In this document: piece by piece, positions 46,601 to 57,485 of the stretch
Numbering within the stretch: position 1 is the stretch's first letter
Layout of the letters: the number at the start of each line of letters is the position of its first letter
From: Acarospora socialis
Taxonomy: Eukaryota; Ascomycota; Lecanoromycetes; Acarosporales; Acarosporaceae
Direction: 5' to 3'
Assembly: GCA_025617375.2 (NCBI GenBank)
Contig: JAMYGW020000002.1
Span: 1,116,001-1,180,000 of the forward strand
DNA: 64,000 nt
Notes under the pieces: generated by a model
What the model was told of the DNA's origin: nothing
The model's database searches: none
What the model saw: the letters and a program-made list of their open reading frames with translations, nothing else
Translations under genes and position numbers: made by a program

Positions 46601-47046
46601 AGCCTGAACCATCGAGCTTTCTGTGGCTCCCACCCATTAGCGATAAGTCTGGCGATTCGGTGCAGGACCTCCAAATGGAGATCTTTGATGGTGTCCGTGT
46701 AGCCTTGAGTGACCGGCCGGTTGGGTTGCTTGTCTGACTTCTCTGTGTCGTTGACTGAAGGCTCGGTTTGGGAGCCATAAGGAGAACATTCCAACAAGGA
46801 GAGCAAGACATCGTGGACTTCAAGGCGATCTGATTGGACAAGTCGTTCAACATAGCGTGGTACCAGTGGGTGCGCGAAGGGCGACGGTAGCGAGCGTGGC
46901 TTAAGGATAACTTGGGCGAGTTCGGAGGAGGTAACGGCAGTCACAGTGGATTGGACTTTCACCAGAGACTCGAAGTCCTCGATCGACTTGCGCTTGAGTA
47001 CGCATTGTTCGATGAACCTCGCCCACGCATCGGCTTCGGCACCCAT
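43668..47046 (-). CDS. med5: Mediator of RNA polymerase II subunit 5 (Med5/Nut1)
   Basis: Tail-module subunit of Mediator, nuclear. Seven exons: about 46354-47046, 46019-46297, 45907-45969, 45345-45854, 45124-45295, 44717-45076 and 43668-44668, about 1025 aa. All junctions from exon 2 onward are in phase with good GT/AG sites (introns 47-52 bp). The first intron (tentatively 46298-46353) is uncertain, but an exon beginning TALLTWCHLDLRKAIGRSLS is clearly needed. The protein is almost entirely helical. Segments that match Med5 are [32 protein letters not shown] (restored by splicing), GVIDFNTLKGGLE and ERGWVPMSPETMSELE, and the C-terminal acidic tail ends DDFLGLDTGEGMNLG. Identification rests on this overall pattern, because the family lacks short catalytic signatures. 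Confidence 0.75.
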
Positions 47047-47650
47047 AAGCTCAACTACTCATATTAGCAGCCGCAAGGATACAGATATGTGAAGGCTTCA
47101 GTTATGTGACGCGAGGATCAGCATGAAAGACGAGTTCCTACAATTGGACGAGGTTCGGATAATCCATGCACGTCGGAACAACCCCGGAGGCTCTGCGGGA
47201 CAACTGCGGCCGCCTTCCTCTTTCGGGATGCCTACGTCAGTCAACCATGGTTAACTTACCTACCTAATTGCAGTGGTTACGCAATACGAAGATCACGGTT
47301 CGCAAAGTGTACCTGGCCACTATTTGAACCCCTTGGTGAAGATAAAGGGACCATTCTCACTACTCCAACGACTGAGACATGAGGCGACGGGACTTGCAAT
47401 AATTCTTAGGAGTAGTGATAAATTTCTCGGAAGTAATTGGGACACAGTATTTAGCTCACCCCAATGGTGCTATAGCCATAATCTGTTGCCTCCCTACCTC
47501 AGCTATATTACATTTCAAGTGCCCGTGCTCCGTAAGTCAATCGCTAGCAGAGTGCGTATTCCTGGCCGAGGAGACCTTTCTTTGAAAATGATACCCAACC
47601 ATGAAGCGAGTACTTCGTATGGGGCTGAGCAACGAGACAATGGACCTAGT
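47047..47650. other. Spacer, conserved unknown - med5
   Basis: 604 bp with the 3' UTR of the upstream gene and the med5 promoter; a TACCTACCTAATT element lies near 47260-47272. An open frame on the plus strand crosses this spacer and is not supported. Confidence 0.5.
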
Positions 47651-48379
47651 TCACCGCGCAGTCCTGTGTCTACCCTGAGAACTTTCGTTCATCGACTCGG
47701 GAGCTCTCGATCCAACCATCCAATCCTCCATGGCCAACCACTCACTCCATGTCTTCTCCGCCGCGTCGATCTCTGCGTCCAAAGGGGCTTGCAGTGGGCG
47801 CAAGAAAGGCACGGTCTCGAAGGGCAGCATGTCGTAGTCCTTTTTGACAGAGGCCCAGCCACCACTCTTGGCTGCGAACAGATAGTTGCGTCGTTCCTGC
47901 TCGTGAAGCGAGCCGATTCCTGCGGCCCAATCATCGCCAAAGAAGCCATGCAGTACTCCCGGAAAGTCAAGGCCTGTGACGACGAGCCTCCGAAGGTACG
48001 GAACGAGGGAGATGTGATATGCTGATGGTTGGTACATTGATAACGCGGTCGTACCCGGCCGTAGATGTGGCGCCCTCGAACTGGACAATCCTGCCAGCCC
48101 TGGCAAATGGTTGGTCGATAAGCTCTCCAAAGAGCCTGTTCTTTGAAACGGAAGGTTTATGTTGATGAAGGCTGCGACGGCCTGGACTGGGCCGCTGTGT
48201 TGTGCATGATCTAGGAAGTAGCGCTGGCAGCTCTGATACTTGGGGTACCAGTCGAAGATATCAAACTGAGGGTCGTCCGCCCTCTGGCTGCTGCTGGCTC
48301 TCTGAGGGGCGCTAGATCCCGGAAACGCTGCATGCTGGAATCGCTCCTCCACACCGTTGCCCGAGTTGCGAAAATCCAT
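47651..48379 (-). CDS. Conserved Pezizomycotina protein of unknown function
   Basis: Intronless, 242 aa. The sequence is globular and not repetitive: FDIFDWYPKYQSCQRYFLDHAQHSGPVQAVAAFININLPFQR near residues 40-80, then YHISLVPYLRRLVVTGLDFPGVLHGFFGDDWAAGIG near 125-160 and LPFETVPFLRPLQ followed by TWSEWLAMEDWMVGSRAP near the C-terminus. The aromatic-rich, Trp-containing blocks look conserved and structured, and I believe similar proteins occur across filamentous ascomycetes without an assigned role. There is no signal peptide or membrane helix. The start at 48379 begins MDFRNSGNGVEERFQ. It is transcribed on the same strand as med5. Confidence 0.78.
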   Translation of the reverse strand: MDFRNSGNGVEERFQHAAFPGSSAPQRASSSQRADDPQFDIFDWYPKYQSCQRYFLDHAQHSGPVQAVAAFININLPFQRTGSLESLSTNHLPGLAGLSSSRAPHLRPGTTALSMYQPSAYHISLVPYLRRLVVTGLDFPGVLHGFFGDDWAAGIGSLHEQERRNYLFAAKSGGWASVKKDYDMLPFETVPFLRPLQAPLDAEIDAAEKTWSEWLAMEDWMVGSRAPESMNESSQGRHRTAR

Positions 48380-49770
48380 TCTTATGGACTATATAGAACT
48401 TAATATGTACACATAAATGGGAACTCGTACAACTCACCTTGCTTGGGATGGTGATGTGTTGCTGTTAACTTTAGAGGTAAATCCTCTGGAGGCTACCACG
48501 AGTGGAATAGGTCCGGACAATCAAGTCCTCTCCTCGAGACTCTATTATATAGGTTGGATCAGATATCTATGCCCTTAGTGTCTGACTCAAGTTGTCATGA
48601 TGTATAGACAACTTCCAAGTCATGGGGTGACCAGTGCCTGGCAAAGATGAGATGATAGACCGGCGGAAGTTTGCCGGTACACCCAGAACATTGACGATTT
48701 AAAGAAGTAGGAGAATACACTACAAAGAGACACGCCATGGCACCAACTTTGATCTCGGACGGGCTTTAGAGAGGCCTTCTCATAATACGGAGGGAGAAAG
48801 AGCCGTATTCGCGATACACCGAAAGCTGAAGGGGGGGTCTTCGCCACAACGCCACAGTCCATGTCGATCTGAAGACCCTGACTTAGACCGACAGCCCTGT
48901 TGAAGGAGCCTATTGGATCAGTGCAATAAGTCAGACTGCCCTCTCTTTAGGCAAGCATGTATTTGCATGAAGTGGATTTCTGAACTGATTCAGGACCATT
49001 TTGCGAGCAGTTCGTGACTCAAATGACCTCTTCCAATAGGAGCCCTGGTCTATGGAAGATCATTACTGCTAAGGGGATGATGTGTACAGCGACCGCACGG
49101 ATGTGACCGGCACATGGAGACCCCATGGACCAGGTATGGACCTTATGCACTAAAGACCCTGTTCTACCTAGGTATTGGTGGCATACGTATTCGAATTATT
49201 ATTAACTATTGTTTCGACACTACTCCACCAAGTCGGGTTCACACTGGGTGGGGGGTTTGTCGACACCACAGCGAGAGTAAGTGTGAGTCGGAGCCTGCAG
49301 GCCAAGCTGTTTATGTACCCCACACACGGACATCATATAAGTTTGACATTATATTTCTTCAACGAATGCGCGTCCAGTAGACACTTGCAGTCTAGATGGA
49401 CGAAGGCGATTTTCAAGATTCTCCCCCACCATCAGATATTGCCCTACCTACCAGAGGACCTCCGTCTCAGAGCGACTTGGCCAACATAATGACTATGGCT
49501 TGTCAATATCACATTTTGAGATACTAGCAGTAGAGAAACACATATCTGAGCCTAGTCAGCTGGAATTGTGGATCACTCTATCATTATTCCCTTAGGAGCA
49601 AAAATCCGAAGGTGGCAAAGAATCCTGCAAATCTCCGTCGTACAACTGTAATCACAACAAATCTATTTCCATCACAATTTTGATCAGGGTACGCTTGTTT
49701 GATTTTGTATGCTTCTGAATGTGGCAGCTAAGGGCGGCATTTTCTGGGGTGGACGAGCACTTGTTATTGG
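48380..49770. other. Gene-free stretch, about 1.4 kb
   Basis: No conserved frame on either strand. It marks the left border of the accessory, decayed-looking segment that runs to about 55 kb. Confidence 0.45.
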
Positions 49771-51143
49771 TTAAAAGGGTGTGTATCGGGCGTTGCCCCA
49801 GGTCATCAAGCTCCTTTCTCCAAGCCACCGCCAAAGCCAGTAGACCACAACAACGATCAATGTCAACGGCACGGTCAACACCCAGAAGAACCAGAAATCC
49901 GTCGAGAAATTCGATCTTATGGCTTTCCGAATCGAAGTTGAAAAACTGACTCCCGCAGATACTCTATTCACACTCAGCGCTGCGGCCAATAGAACGTAAG
50001 AAGATGATTCCATACACCCACAGTGGCCGCCGGTAGGAAAATCATCGTGACCACGGCAATCCCTTTCATGGACTGGCTGTCTGACTTCAGGATGCGACTA
50101 TCTTGTTGGTTGACCGTATTGAAGGCCCATGAATGCTTTGAGCTTCGACATTTCCGGCTAGTGTAGAGAGAGGACTCACAAGGTTGATAATGTTCTGAGC
50201 ACGCCTTTCCAGGCTCTGTACTCGGAGTTTGCAACCTTCAAGCAGGCTCAGCTTGTGTTGGAGCAACCCTTCCACGTCGTGCATCAGCTCGGAGGTATGA
50301 GGGTTCTGAGTCCGAGACAATATCTCGTGGTGCTGTCCGCATATGCGATTTGCCGTCAAAATATGCCGCTTCTGAACTTTCTTTGAGAGAGATTATATGC
50401 TTCGCCACATTGTGGATACCGACAAAGTCGACCGGCGACTTTGAACGCTCTCGGTGAGCGGACTGTAATACATTCTGAGCTCGTCAGCCTCTGCCATCTA
50501 CTTACAAAGATAGGTAGCACTGACATTTTCGATCCGTCTGAATACTACAAGTACCGTATTTATTCTGGTATCGGCCTGTTGAAACAGGTCATCCAGTACG
50601 ATTGTTAGCAAGCAATAGGGATTAATGAGGGCTTGCTCCCAATCGGAACGAGCAACAAGTTTGTCCAGGTTCCTTTGCAGCGACTGCGAAGGGCTGAAAA
50701 TGATGAAGTCTACCATCCCACCATCTTCATCGCCAATGGTTGACTGCGTCCACCTCATGAAATGACCAGATCGCCTCCAAGTTCCGTCGTCTTGGCTCAA
50801 TAAAGGACCAAGCGAGTGATCACGCGGGTCCCGTATGAAGGGTTACCCATCTTTCTTATCGACAAGTTCGATGTTTTGGTCAGAGAATGAAGCCAGCAGA
50901 CTACAGAAGCGCGTGAGATGCCATGGTCCCTGCAATCACTCAGTAGGTCTTACCATACTTCGAGTCAGTTTCTCGATGCCAACCGAATGAATGCGTCACA
51001 GAATGTAGACGTTCCGCAATGAATTCAGATGGGATATGAAAATGATAGAACAATGCTTGTAGACCACGGATGGTTTTTGCAGATGTGTGTTCAATGGGGC
51101 AAAACTTTGTAACCTCAGTGATCAGAAGGCTCAGCCAGAACAA
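49771..51143 (-). pseudogene. CorA-like fungal membrane protein, frame not intact
   Basis: Pieces of one fungal membrane-protein family lie in order on the minus strand. From the 5' side: LQALFYHFHIPSEFIAERLHSV (50940-51143), a SGHFMRW..FIIFSPSQSLQRNLDKL domain and LDDLFQQADTRINTVLVVFRRIEN (50498-50770), VDFVGIHNVAKHII (near 50400), HDVEGLLQHKLSLLEGCKLRVQSLERR (50150-50290), FNTVNQQDSRILKSDSQSMKGIAVVTMIFLP (50050-50140) and the last membrane segment FWFFWVLTVPLTLIVVVVYWLW (49810-49880). The end resembles the two-helix C-terminus of CorA-like proteins. Some gaps close with plausible introns, for example GTCAGT..CTCAG after IEN. However, one step near 50385 needs a single-base frame change, a stretch near 50840-50900 has no good splice solution, and no ATG or N-terminal domain is found. 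Decay is the simplest reading; sequence error is possible. Confidence 0.5.
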
Positions 51144-52152
51144 GTTTTACAAAATATCAAAGAATACATCACTCGCATTTTCGGTTTAGCATGTGAAATC
51201 AAGCTGAAACAGACAACGTTGTCAAGTAACCAGCTGTTGAGGATGTTGTGCCCTGACCTTTGAAAGCTGCATTAGCGAGAAGGTCAACAAACACGCACAA
51301 CCCAAGTTTACATACTGGGGACTGGCCATTCCAATATCCTAACTTGGCACTGATCTGAAATCGCGATGTTTCGAACCTGACTTATTCGCTGTCCAAACCT
51401 TGCCATTGCATCCGAGGTGTCGTATACGAAGGACGCCATGAGATCGAGAGATGTGAATTAAGTCGGCATACAATAATGTGCTTCATGAAAACACCTCGCC
51501 CACAGATCATCAACAACGATAGGTGAATGCGATGGAAAAGGCAAAGGACACACCATCTCATTTAGTCATGCATCGATGAGGAAGGAGGAAAGATGATCGT
51601 CAGATAAACAGATTGATTGGCTGCAGCTCTTTGCGTTGCAGGTAAGATGGCTGCGTTGAAACAGAACGGATGCCAGGAGTTCAATCCGGTCGCACAAGTA
51701 AGGTATCCTGCGTACGATCGATGCAGGAAAAGAAGGCAACGGGGCTGAAAGGCTGCAGCATAGCTGAGTCTTCCTGACGACTATATTAGAACCTCACTCA
51801 ACGTCTCTTGAACAGAGACTACCTTTGCCCACTTGGTTATCCATACTCAGCCATTGATGACGACAGGATGGTCTTCGAATCTCTCAGAAAACCAAAACTT
51901 AGCACAGGAAAGGTATTTATTCATAGACTTATCTACCGAAATGAATACTGATCGGAAGGCCACCAGGAGTCAACTGAACCCTACCTACAGGGCCCCACAC
52001 ACGGAGGCGATTTCGATCCCAACGAAGGTACCAACAAACCGACCGATAGCTGGCGTACAGCTCCAACACACGGTGGTGACTACGATCCCAATCAGTTCGA
52101 CCAGAGTCACTTGTCTGGGCAGAGCCGGGGGCAGCAATACGACTTGCGAGCG
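51144..52152. other. Spacer in the accessory segment
   Basis: No intact gene. Within it, 51958-52152 is open in one plus-strand frame and encodes two similar units (THGGDFDPNEG and THGGDYDPNQF, 26 residues apart) that continue into the small gene at 52153, but no splice or start upstream puts an ATG in that frame. Confidence 0.4.
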
Positions 52153-52546
52153 ATGGCATCAAACGCTTTGCAACAGGCATCCTCTGAGGAAGACACCTTT
52201 TACAATACAGGACCAGTCACCAGTTCTGGTAATCCCGTGGGATCGCATCTCAGCGTACGTGCTTCTCTTCATTACGTCGCAGTCATCAGTTGGTTGCATG
52301 CCTGACCCTCCAGAATAGCCCAGTTCCATGCCTTTAGTCGCTGTAGAACATCATCCTATGGACTCGAGTTCCCCGTTGAATTCTCATGGAAGTTCGCAGA
52401 CGCCGTGGGACTCGTCTAACACCAGCGAAGACACACGTCTTCTCTTTCCAAGCAATGCAGATTCTCAGTGGGTAGGACCTATCCCATCACAGAGGAACTC
52501 GTTGGTAACCGAAGGACCTACGGGTCGTCATAAAAAACCGTCATAA
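52153..52546 (+). CDS. Small hypothetical protein, uncertain
   Basis: Two exons, 52153-52254 and 52319-52546, joined across a 64-bp intron (GTACGT..AATAG) give 109 aa beginning MASNALQQASSEEDTFYNTG. The protein is Ser/Pro/Gln-rich with no recognisable domain. The reading frame extends upstream to 51958 with the duplicated THGGD-F/Y-DPN unit, so the true gene is probably longer and its 5' exon is lost or unrecognised. It could equally be the disordered N-terminal part of the HET-like gene that follows on the same strand. Coding support is only moderate. Confidence 0.3.
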
Positions 52547-52660
52547 TAATATGAGGAGCAGATAGTCGATCAGTTGAGTGCCGTCGGAGAACATGGCGGA
52601 ACACACCACCAAGTTAACAAGGTAGATAGAACTGGTCTTAATATATTCATCTCAGGCTGA

Positions 52661-54884
52661 TTATCGCTCGAGCACAAACCATGCGACATATTCTATCACG
52701 GTGACTTCCTTAAAAGACCATACAGAGGGACACGAGATGATCGTTTCCTGAAGCCCAAGAACGGCCGTCTAACTAAGCTGATCATACAATGTAACAGTGG
52801 TGTGCTCAAAAGCAGATCTGAGGCCAGCTGGACTCGTAAGGTGATACGCAACAATAGTCCCTGGCTATTTCGCGTCTCATATTGGGCTACTAGCGCAAAT
52901 GGCACAGCTTTTATTGCCAAATGGATACCGGCATGTCTTGCTCTTACATTTGTTGTGAGTAACGCTCGGGCAGAAGAGTGCGCAACGACAACTGATTCAA
53001 TCCCAGTTGCTGAACCCGTTCCCAGTTACCACGAAAGTCAAGAACAATGGCTTCTTTGAAGCCTTTCCTTACAGGGACTGGCAATATCCATACGACGCAA
53101 GGAACGAATTCGAAAATCCTCCAGAGGGACGAGACGATACAAGATTGCGAACCCCAGCCAATGCGAGATCTGTAAGCCGGCCTCTCGTTGGAAAAATGGA
53201 AAGGACAAGCGAGCCGGAATATCTTTGCCTTGCGGATGAGATGAAACCGATCAAGGTTTAGAACTGGAGAGAAGAACATGGGAAGGAGGCTAAGTTGGAG
53301 TACATATTGGTCTCGTATACTGGTAGCCAGTTCAAAACGGCGGAGTCTTGGAAATATTTACATTCGGTTGGGCAGCATGCTGCTCGGACCGCTAAAGTTG
53401 AGGCATATTGGGTGGGATGCAGCTGCCTAGGAAGCAAAGAAGAGGTGGAGCAGAATGTGTGGCGCATATGTGACGTCGTCCGTGGCACTTTCTCGATATT
53501 GGTAGCTGTTGCAGGATCAGTGGGCTCTCCGGATCTCGAAGGACTGCCGTACGACCTTTTGCACGATTGGGGCAGCCGTGTGTGGACTCTGCCTGAGCTA
53601 CTACTGAAGCCCGAACGCGACGACATCGGAGTCTACACCAACCTCAAACTTGACTCGCCTAAACAGATACACCGCAGGAACTTTGCCCGCTATTGGGATG
53701 ATGACAGCCTTGTTGGACAGCTCATCGATCATTACGAGGGCTCTGTGATTCTTAGCCCATTGGAACTCATGACAATAGCGCTACGTTGTTTGCAGAACCG
53801 ACATACTATCGAGCACCTTCCGGGAGACCTATCCTATGCGCTCATGGGGCTTCTTCGACAAAGGCCCAATGTATGTCACACCGACTCCGCGTTCCAGGCG
53901 TTTGCACGCCTATCCCTTGCGAACGATAGCAATATGCTGCTAGAGCGACTGGTGTGTTTGCTCACACACAATCCATACGATTCCTGGCACTCGCTCCACG
54001 ACCATTGGAACGCTTCGCTCTGGGACATCTATCCAAGGATACAGGTCTGTGGCATTGGACATAATGACTCCGTTACCCTTGATGGCGCCCGAGCTGCAAA
54101 TATCCGATGGAAGTCATTCCCACGCGTAATGTTACAACACAATGACACTAAAAAGCGCCAGGTCGCTCGCATTGCACTTATATTGGTTGGCCCTATGCTC
54201 GTGATAGGGATCCTCTTACTAGTACTGTTAACCATAGAACAAAAGTCATCTCAAGCTCAGGGCGTTTTTGTGCCGAAAAACGATCCCTATTTCCAATCCT
54301 TGCAAATACCTGGAGCAATTCTGGTTGCCTTACCTGCACTTACTATTTTGCTGTCACCGCAGTTAATCAGGACATTATATCGGTAAAATATGGTGGCGCA
54401 GCCATGGTTTATCGGCATAGAGGGTTACATGAGTCTCCCGGACATTGAGCGCCATCTATTCGGAGCGGACCTAGGGAGACTGTCATGGAGTGCTACCGGA
54501 AGCTCGTTGTCACGACACAAGGTCGAAGATTCGCGAGATTTTCACAATTATTGTCAAGGTCAAGATCCATCCACCTATCCGGAGATCAACGCTCGGATCC
54601 AGCAAGCGCAAAATAGCACCGGCGGCGAGGAGAAGATCTTCACGCTTGTGAACACCGATACCATGACTGTCACACTTTTCTCGGCGATCAGGCCTCCCGT
54701 TGCAGTCCTCGTCTGCGGGGAAGAGGGAGGTATGCAAAGAGCGCTTCTGTGTTCTTACGAATGGACGAACAACGCTTTGTACCGCGAGACGGTGCTGAGG
54801 ATGGAAACACAGGTGTTTTGGAGAATGAACCCTGTTGGACGAGTAAGACTCAGCTTGCGGACACGGGCACACTTGGATGTCTAA
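52661..54884 (+). pseudogene. HET-like multi-pass membrane protein, interrupted
   Basis: Belongs to a large conserved Pezizomycotina protein family with a HET-domain-like core; in databases it sometimes carries a misleading dehydrogenase name. Parts in order: membrane segment IPACLALTFVVSNAR (about 52925-52970); DWQYPYDARNEFENPPEGRD and ENARS-like ANARSVSRPL (53076-53190); YILVSYTGSQF, YWVGCSCLGSKEEVEQNVWRICDVVRG, RVWTLPELLLKPERDDIGVY and LPGDLSYALMGLLRQRP (53300-53870); DSAFQAFARLSLANDSNMLLERL; two membrane segments (54165-54240, 54310-54370); WFIGIEGYMSLPDIERHLFGADLGRLSW and RPPVAVLVCGEEGGMQRALLCSYEW (54405-54760). The frame changes near 53040, and in-frame stops occur near 53260 and 54385 without a usable intron. 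It therefore looks like a recently broken copy; its well-preserved protein sequence argues against great age. Confidence 0.62.
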
Positions 54885-55790
54885 ACAGCGAGCGGCTTAT
54901 TACATGAGGCATACGCTCCGAGCTATCGCTGCTGAGGCAAATCTGGAATAGAAACGTGGACATCACGAGGGTGACCCTTCTTTGCATCAGGGGATTGAAT
55001 GCCGAAAACAAGAGTCGAACAAGAATACAAATTTGCTTGACGTGGTATATACTTATATCACATTCATGGCCTTGAATACTTGGAACAGCTGCACGAAGGC
55101 CTCCTACCAAGCTGGGTTGGAAAAACCATTGCCCTGCTGCGCACCTCTGCAGCTCAGGCTACCCTACCTTAAGGTATCTTACCTCGATCGATCGATCTAC
55201 GGTGCCCTGAGGGTCCTTTACTCGTCTCAAGTATCTTAGGTACCTCAGGTAGTCGTAGTTGGGGATGGGAGGTAGAAGTAGATGTACGATCCGTTCCGAG
55301 TATGCCACCTACCGCTTGCTTGCACGTAGAGTACCTTTTGTCTCACCTCACCTAGCCAAAAGGAAATTTCTTCGTACACCTTCGTGGCAGTCGGAAGGGT
55401 AAGCAGGCTTGGCGGCTTCATCTTCGTTGCCCATTCAGCTTAGGTGCGGTCGTGCAAGATATCCCTCAAGAGCTCAACGCACGATTCCCTTGGCGGTCTT
55501 ACATGTGCATATGCTCAGTTCCTTCTTCACATCAATTGTACCTAAACTCTCAATATATCGAGGGCTGGCTGACAATGGCTATCGGACTTGGCGTACGTGG
55601 GCGGAGTGGACTCCAGAAATGTCTTGTGCGGATGGAACATGACAGGATTTATCCCTTATGAAGTCGTCATTTGAGGATAGTGCTTTCCAGTAATTACGGC
55701 TTTTGTCATCTAAATTCCTCGAACGAGGGTTGAGCCTGTTCTACTTTCTCCATGGTCCATCCAGGAACGCCCAAAAACCAACAAGCACCA
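54885..55790. other. Convergent spacer, HET-like / aro2
   Basis: 906 bp without a gene. It contains a dense cluster of TACCT/AGGTA oligomers at 55155-55260 (CTACCTTAAGGTATCTTACC, AGTATCTTAGGTACCTCAGG). Confidence 0.5.
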
Positions 55791-57191
55791 CTAATGACCG
55801 TTCATCAACCCGGGATGCTTCGCCTCCTTGGTCGCCGCATCCTCCACCTCCGTCTGTTCAGCGGGCAGCGTCCGTTTCAACAGCGGTAACCGGCTCCGTG
55901 CTGCCTGCCGGGCCTCTTGCGCCATCAATGCATCCATAACCACTAACGCTGACATTGCTTCAACAATGGGAACGGCCCTAGGTACCACGCAAGGGTCATG
56001 TCTCCCTTTCGCCTCCAGCACGCCCCCTTCGCCACCTTCGTAGGTTGCCGTCATCTGCGCCTGACCGATCGTAGCGGGCGGCTTGAAGGCCACGCGGAAA
56101 TAGACGGGAGCGCCGTTCGTTATGCCGCCCTGGATGCCTCCCGAGTTGTTCGTCTTAGTGGTGAGCCGTGGCCGTGGGGTTGACGTTGAGGATCCAGAGC
56201 CTGTTTGCGCGGATGGAGTAGCTGGAGCTGATATAAATAAGTCATTGTGCTGGGAGCCCGGCACCTCGCAGCCACCGAAGCCTGATCCAATTTCGAATCC
56301 TTTCGTGGCTGGGATGCTGAGCATGGCGTGTGCGAGCATGGCCTCGAGTTTGTCGAAACATGGCTCGCCGAGTCCGATGGGTACGTTCTTGATCACGCAG
56401 GTGACGGTCCCCCCAATACTGTCTTTTCGGTCCCGGTACTCTGCGATTATCTCCGCCATACGTTTCGATGCTGCTTGGTCGGGACATCGGACGGGCAGAA
56501 AGTCGTCTACCGTTCTTCGGTCGATGGATTCGATTAAGGAGAGAAAGGCTGGGTTGGTAGAGGGTGTGGGGTGGCTTGGGGTAGGGGGAAAGAGATGCTC
56601 GTTGCCGACAGAAGAGACGAATGCTGTGATCTGAACACCATGGGCTTCTGCCAGGTACTTCTCCGCGATGGTGCCGGCGGCAACACGACCTTGAAGGCAA
56701 TTAGCACAGATGACAGCACCCCCTTTGAATCTTAAGCTGACCTATGGTCTCCCTCGCACTACTCCTGCCACCACCGCTGCTGGCCTTGACCCCATACTTC
56801 TCGAGGTAGGTAAAATCGGCGTGACTAGGCCTGGGAAATCTATCCATCGTACTCCCTCCATAATCCTTGGGGCGTTGGTCCTCGTTCCTTACCAGTAAAC
56901 CAATTGGCGTACCGAGAGTGATGCCAAACTCTGTGCCGCTATGTATCTCCACCCGGTCTTTTTCGTCTCGCGGTGTCGTCAGTGCGCTTTGCCCAGGTCT
57001 TCTTCGAGTCATCTGTGGCTGTATATCCGCTTCTGTGAGCTCCATTCCTGGTGGACACCCATCCACTATGCACCCCACGGATTTGCAATGTGATTCGCCA
57101 TATCTAGAGCAATACGTCAGCCATTGTACCATCCACTTGAACTGGGGTGGACTTACGTGGTAACCCGGAAAAATTGGCCGAAGGTGGACAT
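55791..57191 (-). CDS. aro2: Chorismate synthase
   Basis: Last step of the shikimate pathway: 5-enolpyruvylshikimate 3-phosphate to chorismate, FMN-dependent, cytosol. Exons 57157-57191, 56742-57103 and 55791-56689 (introns 53 and 52 bp) give 431 aa. The start [31 protein letters not shown] is completed across intron 1. Family signatures follow: [49 protein letters not shown] across intron 2, [39 protein letters not shown] and [18 protein letters not shown]. Two inserts are unusual in size: [13 protein letters not shown] and a Ser/Thr-rich loop after DLFISAP. Fungal enzymes are bifunctional with an intrinsic flavin reductase activity. The gene is head to head with the lipoate ligase, 294 bp apart. 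Confidence 0.95.
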
Positions 57192-57485
57192 GTCCACTTG
57201 ACGGTCCTACCAGTTACTGATGTAAAGCTGGCTGGTGTAATGCATAGACGTAGAATTGTGTAATGAAGTGCACTACTATCTGAAGAGATGTCTATTCGGG
57301 TTTGTTCTTGGTGCAATTGATTGATTCCAGCACACTCGGTGCTGACTTCTTAATACTCTTTTCGAAAACACACTCCGATTGTTTCGTGATGACTGGGTTG
57401 GTACGTCGATGACCGCTATACTTCTAGGATATGTAGCTCGTAAGGCTGAATCTACTCCTCGAGTACCAGGTAGTACGAAGTACCG
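57192..57485. promoter_or_regulatory. Compact bidirectional promoter, aro2 / lipoate ligase
   Basis: 294 bp separate the two start codons, so both promoters must overlap. No clear TATA box; a TACCAGGTAGTACGAAGTACC-like block lies next to the lipoate ligase start (about 57463-57483). Confidence 0.55.

Noticed and set aside
50917-50940. 24-bp GT..AG segment after KYG in the CorA-like gene
   Set aside because: Too short to be a spliceosomal intron in these fungi; a longer 53-bp option ending CTTCTGTAG is better but leads to another stop.
54384-54402. 19-bp GT..AG segment at the in-frame stop of the HET-like gene
   Set aside because: Far below the minimum intron size; not a solution for the interrupted frame.
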